Source: an uncultured Tenacibaculum sp.
GTDB lineage: Bacteria; Bacteroidota; Bacteroidia; Flavobacteriales; Flavobacteriaceae
Assembly (NCBI GenBank): GCA_947497895.1
Contig: CANMIL010000001.1
Coordinates: forward strand, 310,001-374,000
Direction: 5' to 3'
Length of the DNA stretch: 64,000 nt
This document shows positions 34,956 to 43,936 of the stretch, piece by piece. The translations under genes were made by a program, and so were the position numbers. The notes below the pieces were generated by a model. The model ran no database searches, was not told where the DNA came from, and saw only the letters and a list, made by a program, of their open reading frames with translations. Position 1 is the first letter of the stretch, and every line of letters begins with the position of its first letter.

Positions 34956-35693
34956 TTAGTTCTTAGTATAAGTAACAGTCATATTTGTTATTAAATCTTG
35001 ACCTTGAACTTTCATTGTCATATCAATATTTGATGTTACAGGAACTCCTGATTTTCTATCAATATTCATGCTTCCTTTGATATCTCCTTCTCCTATTCCA
35101 GCAACTTTACCTCCAATTTCTAAAACTACATTGTTGGCTTCAATAGATTTTACTTTGTATTCAAAGTTCATATCCAATCCATTTTTGCTTTTCGACATTG
35201 TCCAAGTATCACCAACGGCAACTTTATTCTCTGGATAAACAACAGAAGAATCGTTTGTATAATCACTAGCACCTGGAATATTAGGCTCTGCTTTTGTTTC
35301 TAAAACTTCTCCTAAATTATTACCTTTCATTGTAATAACTGTTTTTAACATTGGTTCCATTCTAGTTTTCATCATTTTTCCAGCATCATCTAATTCAGAA
35401 TCTTGCTTTGACGAATCATAAGACACAGTCATTCCTCCTTGTGACATGTCCATGATCATTCTGTCAAACTTAACTGTAGCGTTATACGAATCACCAGTTA
35501 CCTCTGTAATAGACTGTTTCATAACAATATTCATTTTATTTGTCATTAATCCAGCTCCCATAACTTGGTTCATTTTCATGTCCATTGTATAAGATGCTCC
35601 TTTTTCATAGTTCAAACGTAATAGAACTTTTTCCTGTGCCAAAGTAACCGTTGAAACAAACAATAAAACTAAGGCTGTTATTTTTTTAATCAT
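34956..35693 (-). CDS. DUF6263 family secreted protein
   Basis: 245 residues with signal peptide (to 'TVTLAQ'). The mature part 'VLLRLNYEKGASYTMDMKMNQ', 'VGDTWTMSKSKNG' and 'MNIDRKSGVPVTSNIDM' is characteristic of DUF6263, a beta-rich periplasmic Bacteroidota protein of unknown role. A -7-like element (TATATTCG on the reverse strand) lies about 25 bp upstream of the ATG. Monocistronic. Confidence 0.8.
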   Translation of the reverse strand: MIKKITALVLLFVSTVTLAQEKVLLRLNYEKGASYTMDMKMNQVMGAGLMTNKMNIVMKQSITEVTGDSYNATVKFDRMIMDMSQGGMTVSYDSSKQDSELDDAGKMMKTRMEPMLKTVITMKGNNLGEVLETKAEPNIPGASDYTNDSSVVYPENKVAVGDTWTMSKSKNGLDMNFEYKVKSIEANNVVLEIGGKVAGIGEGDIKGSMNIDRKSGVPVTSNIDMTMKVQGQDLITNMTVTYTKN

Positions 35694-35844
35694 GTTAAAT
35701 TGTAATTTGTTGCTACGAATATACGGAAATAAAAAAACTAAAAATTGTATACTACTACTTTGATTCTATTTTTTTTTTAATCACATTTGAATAGTATTAT
35801 TCCAAATACATCTTGTAGGAAACTAAATAAACAACAGTTTAACA

Positions 35845-37824
35845 ATGGATTACAGCAAACATCAACTACCTAACGAAATACTTTTACAACTATACAAAAG
35901 CATGCTTTTACCTAGATTAATTGAGGAGAAAATGCTTATTCTCCTTCGTCAAGGTAAAATTTCAAAATGGTTTAGTGGTATTGGTCAAGAAGCTGTATCT
36001 ATTGGTGTTACTCTTGCTTTGGATAATGATGAGTATGTTTTGCCCATGCATCGTAATTTGGGGGTTTTTACTACAAGAAAGATTCCTTTATACCGTCTGT
36101 TTTCTCAATGGCAAGGAAAAGCCAATGGTTTTACGAAAGGAAGAGATCGTAGTTTCCACTTTGGTACTCAAGATTATAAAATTATTGGTATGATTTCTCA
36201 TTTAGGGCCTCAAATGGGAATTGCTAGTGGTATTGCTCTTGCCAATAAGTTGAGAGAAACAGAAAAAGTTTGTGCTGTTTTTACTGGTGATGGAGGTACA
36301 AGTGAAGGAGATTTCCATGAAGCTTTAAATGTTGCCTCAATATGGAAACTTCCTGTTTTATTTTGTATTGAAAACAATGGCTATGGACTCTCCACTCCTA
36401 CTTCAGAACAATACAATTGTGAAAATATTGCTGATCGCGGTGTTGGTTATGGAATGGAATCACATATTATTGATGGAAATAATATTATTGAAGTATATAC
36501 AAAGGTTAAAAAGCTTGCGGAAAGTATTAGAAAAGATCCAAGGCCAGTTTTAATCGAATTTAAAACCTTCAGAATGCGTGGTCATGAAGAAGCTAGTGGA
36601 ACGAAATATGTTCCAAAAGAACTTCTAGATTCTTGGGCCTTAAAAGATCCATTAAATAATTTTAGAGAATATTTAGTTTCTAAAAAAATACTTTCAGAGC
36701 ATTTAGATCAGCAATTCAAAGATGAAATTACTCATCAAATTCAAGAGGATTTAAATAAAACTTTCGATGAACCTACTATAAGTTCCACAATCGAAGATGA
36801 GTTAAAAGACCTCTATAAAGAAAAAATTTCCATTGCTTCTTCTCCTTCTGGAGAAAAGAATAATATCAGACATGTAGATGCCATTTCTGAAGGATTAAAA
36901 CAATCAATGGAAAAACACAAAGAATTAGTTGTCATGGGACAAGATGTTGCCGAATATGGAGGTGTCTTTAAAATTACAGAAGGTTTTGTTGAACAATTTG
37001 GTAAAAGCAGAGTTAGAAACACACCTATATGTGAATCTGCCATTGTTTCTTTAGCCTATGGTCTTTCGATTCAAAAAATAAAGGCTGTTGTTGAAATGCA
37101 ATTCGCAGATTTTGTTTCCACAGGATTCAATCCTATTGTTAATTTACTAGCGAAATCACATTACCGATGGGGACAAGAAGCTGATGTTGTTATCCGGATG
37201 CCTTGCGGTGCGGGTGTTGGTGCAGGTCCTTTTCATTCACAAACAAATGAAGCTTGGTTTACTAAAACTCCTGGTTTAAAAGTGATTTATCCAGCTTTTC
37301 CGAAAGATGCCAAAGGTTTGCTTATTGCCGCTATAAATGACCCTAATCCTGTGCTATTCTTTGAACACAAAGGTTTATATCGCAGTATTTATGAAGATGT
37401 ACCTTCAAATTACTATTCGCTACCACTTGGAAAAGCATCTCTATTAAAAGAAGGAAATGATATTACGGTTATAACTTTTGGTGCGACAGTTCACTGGGCT
37501 TTAGATACTTTAAATACCTTAGAAAACGACATCTCCATTGACCTTATCGACTTAAGATCATTACAACCTTTAGATACAGAAGCTATTTTCAATTCTGTGA
37601 AGAAAACAGGGAAAGTGATTATTTACCAAGAGGATTCTTTATTTGGTAGTATTTCAAGTGATATTTCTTCGTTAATTATGGAAAATTGCTTTGAATATCT
37701 TGATGCTCCTGTAAAGAGAGTTGCAAGTCTTGAAACCCCTATTCCGTTTGCTGCTAATCTTGAACACCAATATTTACCTAAAGAACGTTTTAAAAAAGAA
37801 TTGATTCAGTTAGCTGAGTATTAA
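35845..37824 (+). CDS. Fused alpha-keto acid dehydrogenase E1 (alpha + beta)
   Basis: 659 residues. The first half (about 1-325) is E1-alpha with the thiamine diphosphate motif 'GDGGTSEGDFHEALNVAS' through 'ENNGYG'. The second half (about 340-659) is E1-beta ('MGQDVAEYGGVFKITEGF', 'EMQFADF', 'PVLFFEHKGLYR'). Fused E1 enzymes of this kind act in 2-oxoisovalerate or branched-chain keto acid dehydrogenase complexes in Bacteroidota, supplying branched acyl-CoA primers for fatty acids. It is the last core gene before the cassette array. Confidence 0.9.
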   Translation: MDYSKHQLPNEILLQLYKSMLLPRLIEEKMLILLRQGKISKWFSGIGQEAVSIGVTLALDNDEYVLPMHRNLGVFTTRKIPLYRLFSQWQGKANGFTKGRDRSFHFGTQDYKIIGMISHLGPQMGIASGIALANKLRETEKVCAVFTGDGGTSEGDFHEALNVASIWKLPVLFCIENNGYGLSTPTSEQYNCENIADRGVGYGMESHIIDGNNIIEVYTKVKKLAESIRKDPRPVLIEFKTFRMRGHEEASGTKYVPKELLDSWALKDPLNNFREYLVSKKILSEHLDQQFKDEITHQIQEDLNKTFDEPTISSTIEDELKDLYKEKISIASSPSGEKNNIRHVDAISEGLKQSMEKHKELVVMGQDVAEYGGVFKITEGFVEQFGKSRVRNTPICESAIVSLAYGLSIQKIKAVVEMQFADFVSTGFNPIVNLLAKSHYRWGQEADVVIRMPCGAGVGAGPFHSQTNEAWFTKTPGLKVIYPAFPKDAKGLLIAAINDPNPVLFFEHKGLYRSIYEDVPSNYYSLPLGKASLLKEGNDITVITFGATVHWALDTLNTLENDISIDLIDLRSLQPLDTEAIFNSVKKTGKVIIYQEDSLFGSISSDISSLIMENCFEYLDAPVKRVASLETPIPFAANLEHQYLPKERFKKELIQLAEY

Positions 37825-37828
37825 TTTT

Positions 37829-37926
37829 GCCTAAGAAATTACGGGTAAAAACATCCGTTTTATGTGATTCTTCGGAAGAGATATAGGGATAACCACTATA
37901 TTTGTGGAGATATAAGTAGTTAGGCA
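37829..37926 (+). repeat. attC-like repeat at the left end of the cassette array
   Basis: The ends are GCCTAAG (37829-37835) and GTTAGGC (37919-37925). GTTAGGC matches the integron core site GTTRRRY exactly; the left end differs from RYYYAAC by its last base. The inner part pairs poorly. It directly follows the E1 gene and precedes the first small gene. Confidence 0.45.
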
Positions 37927-37942
37927 TAATTAAAACCAAGAA

Positions 37943-38584
37943 ATGGCAGTTTGGCAATATCAACTAAATATTATTCCGAAAAGTGCAATAATTGAAAAGT
38001 ACGGAGAAATTCCGAACGAACTATTTATTGACGAAAAAGGCTGGAAAGATTATTGGGATAATGTCAAATTTGATAACGGATTTCCTGACCCAGAATTTGA
38101 AGATGCTCGTACAATCAAGTGGTGGAAAAATAAAGCTCTGAACATTCAAGAAATTGCTAACCAAATTGATAAACTTGTAAAAAGAGGTGATTGGAGTAAT
38201 GACAAAGACTTCATTGGTTGGAAAGGCGATTCAGAAAAGGAAGAAGATAATGACTGTCATATTGCATTTAATGAGAAAACACTTGTGATAAGTGAATTCC
38301 AATTCCGAACTGATTTGAGAAATTTAGAAAAGGCAAGAAAGTTTATGGAAGGTATGCTGAAAATTTGTGCGGAGAATGACTTACTTGTTATGAATACGGA
38401 CGGACTTTTATATGAACCAGAAATGGAAATCATTTTTGAAGATATAAAAAAGTCAAATGCAGTGAAATTTCTAACAAACCCAGTGAAATTTATAGAGGAA
38501 ATAGCTGAAGATGAAGATAACAGGTTGCGAATTGAACCGAAAAAGCAAAATATTTGGAACAAAATAAAAAGTATATTTAACTAA
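37943..38584 (+). CDS. Cassette protein, unknown function (possible immunity type)
   Basis: 213 residues, acidic, soluble, no signal peptide. 'WQYQLNIIPKSAI' at the start, 'WWKNKALN', 'DWSNDKDFIGWKGDSEKEEDND', and a C-terminal part that resembles small polymorphic-toxin immunity proteins ('EFQFRTDLRNLEKARKFMEG'). No catalytic residues are seen. It is the first gene of the array, 17 bp after the core site. Confidence 0.55.
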   Translation: MAVWQYQLNIIPKSAIIEKYGEIPNELFIDEKGWKDYWDNVKFDNGFPDPEFEDARTIKWWKNKALNIQEIANQIDKLVKRGDWSNDKDFIGWKGDSEKEEDNDCHIAFNEKTLVISEFQFRTDLRNLEKARKFMEGMLKICAENDLLVMNTDGLLYEPEMEIIFEDIKKSNAVKFLTNPVKFIEEIAEDEDNRLRIEPKKQNIWNKIKSIFN

Positions 38585-38594
38585 TAATAACTAT

Positions 38595-38729
38595 GCCTAA
38601 CAATGGCTATAAGTAATTGCTTGTTCTCGCCTACTTCTGAAAATCTTCACGGATTTTCAGTTTGGTGCGTACTTGCATAGTTATGTGCTAACCCACGCAA
38701 CTACTCATAGCCGTGACCGATGGCAGTAA
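38595..38729 (+). repeat. Long attC-like imperfect palindrome
   Basis: The left end GCCTAAC (38595-38601) matches RYYYAAC exactly. The arm 'AATGGCTATAAGTAATTGC' is complementary to 'GCAACTACTCATAGCCGT' at the right with a few mismatches, and the tip CTGAAAATC pairs perfectly with GATTTTCAG. This is the best-formed member; the right core is degenerate (GACCGATGGC). Confidence 0.65.
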
Positions 38730-38827
38730 TTTGATAAACCACTTTACTCAACGAAAAACATACTTCACTAATTTTGATTTTTAAGACAAAAAAGACTGAA
38801 TTACATTTGAGAAATAAAATTCAACTA

Positions 38828-39712
38828 ATGAAATTTTCACTAATCATATCAATTTTTCTTTTTTGCAAATTCAGTTACGGAACTGGACAAGTTCCAGATT
38901 ATTTGGTTTATAAAGGTGAAACACTTGCTATTTTTTCAAACCCGCTAGAAAAGTATTTTGAACTAACTGGGAAAAGAGAATTAATAGATTTTGTTGGCTG
39001 TGGTTCAACCGCTTGTTGGAGAGGCTACAAAGCTATATGGGAATTAAAAGACGATAAGCTCTATTTAGTACAAGTAACCAGCTGTCATAACAGTTGTGGG
39101 CTCGAAATAAAAAACGCTAATTTAAAAAAGATGTTTGGAACTGACACTGTATTTGCGGATTGGTTCACGGGAAAAATAATAGTTCCTCAAGGTGAAAGAG
39201 TTCAATACATTCATATGGGTTATGCTTCAATTTATGAAAAAGAACTTCATATTTCTTTTAAATCTGGAATTAAAACAAGTGAGAAAATCATCTCAAACGA
39301 AAAAATCGCTAACAAAATCAGATTTGAAAAAAGACAAAGAGAAATAGCAAAAAAAATTCAAGATACTCTATACTATCAAGTCAAAAACAATATAATTTGG
39401 GACACAATTAAAACACCACGTTTTGACTTATGTGATGAAAAATATATTTTGACTTTTAATAAAAAAGGGAAATTAAAAAAGGTCTGGGTTGACTTGGAAG
39501 GAGAAACTTTTAGGGAAAAAATAGTTGATTGGTGGTGGAATATAACTGATGATAGAAAATGTAGGAGAATAATAAAAAAAGCACTTAAACCTATTAATAT
39601 TTCATATCTCGATTTACCAAAAAAGAAAATAGAAATACCATTTGAAATATTTTACAGAAAAGAAACAGGAGAATTGGAATTATGGAAAGAAACGTGGATG
39701 GAAGGAGAATAA
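38828..39712 (+). CDS. Secreted cassette protein, unknown function
   Basis: ATG 38828 begins a signal peptide (MKFSLIISIFLFCKFSYG); the in-frame TTG at 38774 would add a charged extension and is rejected. The mature part (about 277 residues) contains 'VGCGSTACWRGYKAIWEL' and 'TSCHNSCGLEI' (four cysteines), then a lysine-rich C-terminal half ('DLCDEKYILTFNKKGKLKKV'). No known family. It lies between two long palindromes. Confidence 0.55.
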   Translation: MKFSLIISIFLFCKFSYGTGQVPDYLVYKGETLAIFSNPLEKYFELTGKRELIDFVGCGSTACWRGYKAIWELKDDKLYLVQVTSCHNSCGLEIKNANLKKMFGTDTVFADWFTGKIIVPQGERVQYIHMGYASIYEKELHISFKSGIKTSEKIISNEKIANKIRFEKRQREIAKKIQDTLYYQVKNNIIWDTIKTPRFDLCDEKYILTFNKKGKLKKVWVDLEGETFREKIVDWWWNITDDRKCRRIIKKALKPINISYLDLPKKKIEIPFEIFYRKETGELELWKETWMEGE

Positions 39713-39718
39713 AAACTA

Positions 39719-39856
39719 CTGCCAACAATGTTTATAATTCATTGCTAGTACTCGCCTACTTACGAAAATTTTCGCGAATTTTATATTCGCTTTTTATTTA
39801 CTAAATTAGGTACTTAAACCACGCAACAAACCATATACAAACACGTTGCCAGTAAT
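39719..39856 (+). repeat. Long attC-like imperfect palindrome
   Basis: Left 'TGCCAACAATGTTTATAATT' and right 'AACCATATACAAACACGTTG' form inverted repeats with bulges; an inner CGAAAATT/AATTTTCG-type tip is present. It contains the shared central element TTTATTTACTAAATTAG found in other long members. Confidence 0.65.
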
Positions 39857-39861
39857 TAAAA

Positions 39862-40455
39862 ATGAACTACGGAATTTACATAATAATAGGATTTATAATT
39901 GTTCCACTTGGAATATTATTTGCCTATTACAAAGATTATAAACAGAATAAAATTGAATTTAAAAACTCAATAAAAACAGTTGTAAAAGGACTAATTAATG
40001 GCATTATTCTACTTGTTATAATCGGAGGTTTAAAAATGGCTTCCGAATTTATAATTCCATTTAACAAAGATCATGGAATTGAATTCAACTCAGAACGAGA
40101 AAAGCTTGGAATCCCAACTATTGCCTCTAATTGGAAAATTGACAACCATTATTCTGGGCAATTTGAAACGCAATGGTGGAAACCGAACCCAAGAAATGGT
40201 TATTTTAAGAAAATCATAGAATACGGAATATTGAATATCAAATCTGAAACTGATTATTATCAAAACGAGAATATAAAGGGAACATTCGCTTGGTCTAAAT
40301 ATGATTTTGAAAAGAATACAATTCAATACTTTCTGGAAAAACCTAATGAAAAAGAAATCTCAGTAACTGAAAGTGGAAAATTAAAGTATGGAAAACCGAC
40401 TATAATTGTAAATATCGATAAAGAAGAATTTAATAATTATATAACTGAAAAATAA
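39862..40455 (+). CDS. Membrane-anchored cassette protein, unknown function
   Basis: 197 residues. Two N-terminal membrane helices at about 4-23 and 45-65; the rest is extracytoplasmic or cytoplasmic with 'GIPTIASNWKIDNHYSGQF' and 'QWWKPNPRNGYFKKI'. No family recognised. Starts 6 bp after the palindrome end. Confidence 0.55.
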   Translation: MNYGIYIIIGFIIVPLGILFAYYKDYKQNKIEFKNSIKTVVKGLINGIILLVIIGGLKMASEFIIPFNKDHGIEFNSEREKLGIPTIASNWKIDNHYSGQFETQWWKPNPRNGYFKKIIEYGILNIKSETDYYQNENIKGTFAWSKYDFEKNTIQYFLEKPNEKEISVTESGKLKYGKPTIIVNIDKEEFNNYITEK

Positions 40456-40460
40456 CTACT

Positions 40461-40590
40461 GGTAACAAGAGGGTATAATTTATTGTTATTTAAGTGCTAA
40501 TTTTAGAAATATATTGTTGAACCAAAATTTAGGCTTTATTTACTAATTTAGAACCAAATAACCACAACAAACCATACCCCAAACGTTAAC
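40461..40590 (+). repeat. Long attC-like imperfect palindrome
   Basis: Left 'GGTAACAAGAGGGTATAATT' and right 'AACCATACCCCAAACGTTAA' are complementary at most positions: GGTAAC/GTTAAC at the ends, GGGTAT/ATACCC within. It contains TTTATTTACTAATTTAG. Same position as the others, from 5 bp after one stop codon to about 90 bp before the next start. Confidence 0.7.
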
Positions 40591-40679
40591 AAATATCGGA
40601 CAAAGCACTGTAGCACATTAGATGTCAAGCTACTAAAACTAAAAAAAACAGAAATTAAATAATCTATAAAAAAGAAAAA

Positions 40680-41042
40680 ATGATTTGGTCTTTATTAATA
40701 ATATTTATCATAGCATTCTTAATTTTAACTAATACTAAAATTGAACATTTAAAAGCTAGAAATAAATCTAAAAAAATAATTGCTGAAGTTGGAGAATATA
40801 GAAAAGAAAAAGGTCCAATGAGGAATGACTTTACACTTCTAAATTACCCTTATGTATGGATTGAAGTCAAAAATGACGAGTACAAGTTATTTAAATTGAA
40901 TTATGCTAACAATGGAACTAAACCTTTTTACATCGGAGAAAAGATTCCTGTATTTTGGCAAAATGATCTTTTAATATATTGGGATGTTTATGATAAAGGA
41001 ATATATAAATACCTACCTAAAAGCTGGAAAATTTTAAGCTAA
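40680..41042 (+). CDS. Small membrane-anchored cassette protein (DUF3592-like)
   Basis: 120 residues. One N-terminal membrane helix (2-17), then a soluble part with 'KSKKIIAEVGEYRKEKG', 'NYPYVWIEVKNDEYKLFKLNY' and 'PFYIGEKIPVFWQND', which has the look of DUF3592-type small beta domains. No function known. Confidence 0.55.
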   Translation: MIWSLLIIFIIAFLILTNTKIEHLKARNKSKKIIAEVGEYRKEKGPMRNDFTLLNYPYVWIEVKNDEYKLFKLNYANNGTKPFYIGEKIPVFWQNDLLIYWDVYDKGIYKYLPKSWKILS

Positions 41043-41050
41043 ATAACATT

Positions 41051-41102
41051 TGCTAACACCTACTAAACTGCATTAAAGCGCATTTTACATAAAACATTGG
41101 CA
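41051..41102 (+). repeat. Short attC-like palindrome
   Basis: 'TGCTAACACC' at left and 'ACATTGGCA' at right, with CTAAACTGC (41062) and GCGCATTTTA forming a partial stem. Strongly similar over about 50 bp to the sequence at 317-370. Confidence 0.55.
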
Positions 41103-41110
41103 TTCATTTA

Positions 41111-41671
41111 ATGACAAATTTGAAACCAAAAAATAATTGGATATATTTATTAATTGGGATTGGAATCTTGATTTGGACTTTGATTACATTTGACAAATCG
41201 AATTCTGAGTATTTTGAATTAAGAAGTATTAAAGTTCAACTTAGACAAGACATTGAAAAAGTTACTGGTGCACGAAAAAAAGCTGACTATAAGTTCTACG
41301 CAAATAGTTATAAAGCAATGTTTCAAATTTTAGTTGGTGGAATTAGCAGCGATAATAGAAAATATATTTCAAATCTAAAGAAAGGACAAATAATAGAAAT
41401 AAAGATTAATCAGTCTGCTATAAATAATTTGAATTTAAAAGAGAAAATCAATGTATATGGAATTGACTATGAAAGTCGTTCACTGTTAACCACTAATGAG
41501 TGCGTAAATAATAGAAAAACGTACAAGAATAGAATAAATATACTTTTTATGGTTTTCGGATTAATGAGCATTCTTAAAGGGTTAAATATTTCGAATAAAA
41601 TAAGATTAATAGCTTTTTTTGGAAGTATTGCAATATTTGTAATATTAAGGATTTTAAATATTGGATATTAA
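41111..41671 (+). CDS. Membrane cassette protein, unknown function
   Basis: 186 residues. Membrane helices at about 12-28 (WIYLLIGIGILIWTLIT) near the start and two more at about 140-158 and 166-182. The soluble middle of about 110 residues carries 'RSIKVQLRQDIEKVTGARKK' and 'KGQIIEIKINQSAINNL'. No family recognised. Starts 8 bp after the short palindrome. Confidence 0.55.
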   Translation: MTNLKPKNNWIYLLIGIGILIWTLITFDKSNSEYFELRSIKVQLRQDIEKVTGARKKADYKFYANSYKAMFQILVGGISSDNRKYISNLKKGQIIEIKINQSAINNLNLKEKINVYGIDYESRSLLTTNECVNNRKTYKNRINILFMVFGLMSILKGLNISNKIRLIAFFGSIAIFVILRILNIGY

Positions 41672-41679
41672 AACGAAAT

Positions 41680-41810
41680 GCCAACAAAATTTATAATTAA
41701 TTGCGAAGTATATTCTACATCAGAAAGTATTCTCTCAAATCAAAAACCAATAATTTTTATTTACATTTGGAGAAAATAGCGCAACTAATCCTATATAAAA
41801 CGTTCTACAC
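41680..41810 (+). repeat. Long attC-like imperfect palindrome
   Basis: Left 'GCCAACAAAATTTATAATTA' pairs with the complement of right 'CTAATCCTATATAAAACG'. The right half is about 65% identical to the orphan right half at 46836-46896. It contains the central 'TTTTATTTACATTTGG' element. Confidence 0.6.
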
Positions 41811-41825
41811 AATTACACAAAAAAG

Positions 41826-42587
41826 ATGAAAATAGGTATTGGATTTGATAAATATCCAGAGTCTTATGACTTTATTGCTACTTTCAAAGATATATCAGGA
41901 ATTGAAGGTGAAAATGTGATTCAATATTCGCAAGATGATGATCCAATAAACTTATGCGAAATAACATTATATCAATGCGATTTAGAAAAAGAAAAGTTTA
42001 TAGATAGGTTTAATACTGAAAGTGAATTATATGATAATTCTGCTTACTTATACATATTGTCTTCTAAAGGAGAAATACTAACCTCCAATTTTATTTCAGA
42101 AATTAAGATTGAAAAAATATTTCAAAATAATTTTAACAATTTAAATGTTATAATTAGAGGTTGGTTAAGTGAATCTAGTAAAGGGTTCTATGAAATAACA
42201 AAGAAACGACTTACTTCTGGAATAAAGAATCTGGGGGAATGGAAAAGCTTGCCTGCTGAAAAAGTTCAAGGCTGGTTAGATTCATCATTAAGACTAGGAA
42301 TTTATGGGAATGACAAATCAAACAAATATGCAATAATAGACGGTAAAAATCTTGATTCTCAAGATAAATTCTATTGTGCTTTAGGAGAAGAAATTAATGG
42401 GATTGGAGGCTATTTTGGAAGAAATTTAGATGCACTTCATGACTGTTTTTATGGTGGATTTGGAATAACAGGAAAATTTACTTTGGAATGGCTAAATCAT
42501 GGAGTTTACAAGCAGAAATTCCCTGAATATTTTAAAGAAATATTAGAAGTCTTTTCTATAAATAATAAAACAATAATCTTAAAATAA
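41826..42587 (+). CDS. Barstar-domain cassette protein with unknown N-terminal domain
   Basis: 253 residues. The C-terminal part (about 165-253) is a barstar fold: 'KYAIIDGKNLDSQDKFYCAL', 'GYFGRNLDALHDCFYGGF', and 'KEILEVFSINNKTIIL'. Barstar inhibits the ribonuclease barnase and its relatives. The N-terminal part (1-150) is beta-rich and unrelated to any immunity family I can name. No cognate toxin is next to it, as expected for an orphan immunity gene in a cassette array. Confidence 0.75.
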   Translation: MKIGIGFDKYPESYDFIATFKDISGIEGENVIQYSQDDDPINLCEITLYQCDLEKEKFIDRFNTESELYDNSAYLYILSSKGEILTSNFISEIKIEKIFQNNFNNLNVIIRGWLSESSKGFYEITKKRLTSGIKNLGEWKSLPAEKVQGWLDSSLRLGIYGNDKSNKYAIIDGKNLDSQDKFYCALGEEINGIGGYFGRNLDALHDCFYGGFGITGKFTLEWLNHGVYKQKFPEYFKEILEVFSINNKTIILK

Positions 42588-42592
42588 AACTG

Positions 42593-42730
42593 TGTACAAC
42601 AACGTATAAAATGCATGCGGACTTTGTGCCAAACTAATGTAAACGTATATTTACAATGTAATTGTCCTAACAGACAATCAGCATGCGTCAGCGACGCACG
42701 CATCTTATATAAAACATTACCCAACATTTG
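42593..42730 (+). repeat. Long attC-like palindrome with several inner hairpins
   Basis: Outer arms 'AACAACGTATAAAATGCATG' and 'GCATCTTATATAAAACATTA' are complementary with bulges. Inner hairpins are ATTGTC/GACAAT (42660-42676) and GCGTCAGCGACGC (near 42685). Confidence 0.5.
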
Positions 42731-42732
42731 AA

Positions 42733-43452
42733 ATGAATATCAGTTTTGACCTCGATAGCACACTAATTCCAAAGGGAAAAGAATTCGAAACAGAAAAAAG
42801 AAACGGAATCGCTAAACTTCTTGGAATTGAAGAAATACGGAAAGGAACTGCTGAATTGATTTCTGATTTACAAGGTGAAGGACATAAAGTTCATATCTAT
42901 ACAACATCATTTAGAACAAAAGGAAAAATAAGATGGACTTTGAAATATTATGGAATAAAAGTTAACCGAATTGTAAACCAGACGGAAAACCAAAAAGTTC
43001 TAAAATCTCGGAAAATTAATTCTTCTAAATTTCCACCAGCATTTGATTTTGAATTACATATTGATGATTTAAAAGGTGTTGGAATTGAGAGTGAACGATT
43101 TAATTTTAAAGCTATTATTATTGAACCGATTGACAAAAACTGGATTGAAAAAATAAAAAAAGGAATACAAAAAACATTCGAATTGAGAATACTCAAAAGA
43201 CTATTAAAAGAATTATGGCTTCAATCAGATAATTGTACAGAACCGATTGAAAGTATGTGGTTTTCTATTCAAGAAGTAGCTAAATCAACTGGGAATACAA
43301 GAAAAGAAATAAGAAAATATTTGTATTTATTAGTTGATAACAATTATTTAGAGCTTAAATCGGAAGAACCTTTATTATTTGAGTTTACCGAAAAAGGCAA
43401 AAAAATTAAAACCGATTTAGAAATAGAAAAAATAATAAAAAACGTTGGGTAA
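42733..43452 (+). CDS. HAD-like phosphatase domain fused to a winged-helix domain
   Basis: 239 residues. The N-terminal HAD domain has the canonical DxDxT motif at residues 6-10 ('SFDLDSTLIP'), 'HIYTTSFRTKGKIRWTL' and the acidic 'HIDDLKGVG'. The C-terminal part (about 160-239), 'MWFSIQEVAKSTGNTRKEIR' and 'YLYLLVDNNYLELKSEEP', has a winged-helix pattern. A HAD phosphatase joined to a DNA-binding domain is uncommon. Substrate unknown. Confidence 0.65.
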   Translation: MNISFDLDSTLIPKGKEFETEKRNGIAKLLGIEEIRKGTAELISDLQGEGHKVHIYTTSFRTKGKIRWTLKYYGIKVNRIVNQTENQKVLKSRKINSSKFPPAFDFELHIDDLKGVGIESERFNFKAIIIEPIDKNWIEKIKKGIQKTFELRILKRLLKELWLQSDNCTEPIESMWFSIQEVAKSTGNTRKEIRKYLYLLVDNNYLELKSEEPLLFEFTEKGKKIKTDLEIEKIIKNVG

Positions 43453-43496
43453 CACCACCTAAACTGCATTATAGCGCAGCTTAGCTAAAACTTGGA
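43445..43496 (+). repeat. Short attC-like palindrome overlapping a stop codon
   Basis: 'GGGTAACACCACC' at left overlaps the last codons of the HAD fusion; CTAAACTGC and GCAGCTTAG form the inner stem. Same family as 317-370. Confidence 0.55.
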
Positions 43497-43509
43497 TTGA
43501 ATTTAGAAA

Positions 43510-43926
43510 ATGGAAAACCAAGAATTAATAAATGCTATTAAAGAGTATAGACTTCTTTGTAGGAAGCTGATTTTTGAACTAGGAAATAAATTTGATTTCG
43601 ATATCAGCTATAAAAACCAATTCGAAGATTTTATTTGGATTAGAAATCAAAAAGTTCCTAGAAGGGGACAAATGAATGATAGTTGGAAATATGCTTTTCA
43701 CGGGACTCAATGTGGATTCCATAATAAAAATGGACAAACAGTAGTAGTGGAATTAGCTGACCATCCAAATTTCAGAGTCGTTGAACCTTGGTTTTTGAAA
43801 GAGTTTATAGATTCTACACCTACATATAAAATTTCAATTGGGGAACTGTCTTGGCAGGTATTAAAGTCAAAATTGGAAGACTTATATACGTCAGGTCAGG
43901 TAACTGAAATAAAGAACGAATTCTAA
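43510..43926 (+). CDS. DUF6896-like (immunity-type) cassette protein
   Basis: 138 residues, soluble. 'YAFHGTQCGFHNKNGQTVVVELADH' and 'GVEPWFLKEF'-like 'VVEPWFLKEFI' match the 'HG.GC.f' plus 'G.d.w.L..F' pattern of DUF6896, a family seen among predicted immunity proteins of polymorphic toxin systems. Starts 14 bp after the repeat. Confidence 0.6.
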   Translation: MENQELINAIKEYRLLCRKLIFELGNKFDFDISYKNQFEDFIWIRNQKVPRRGQMNDSWKYAFHGTQCGFHNKNGQTVVVELADHPNFRVVEPWFLKEFIDSTPTYKISIGELSWQVLKSKLEDLYTSGQVTEIKNEF

Positions 43927-43936
43927 AAATAAGTAA

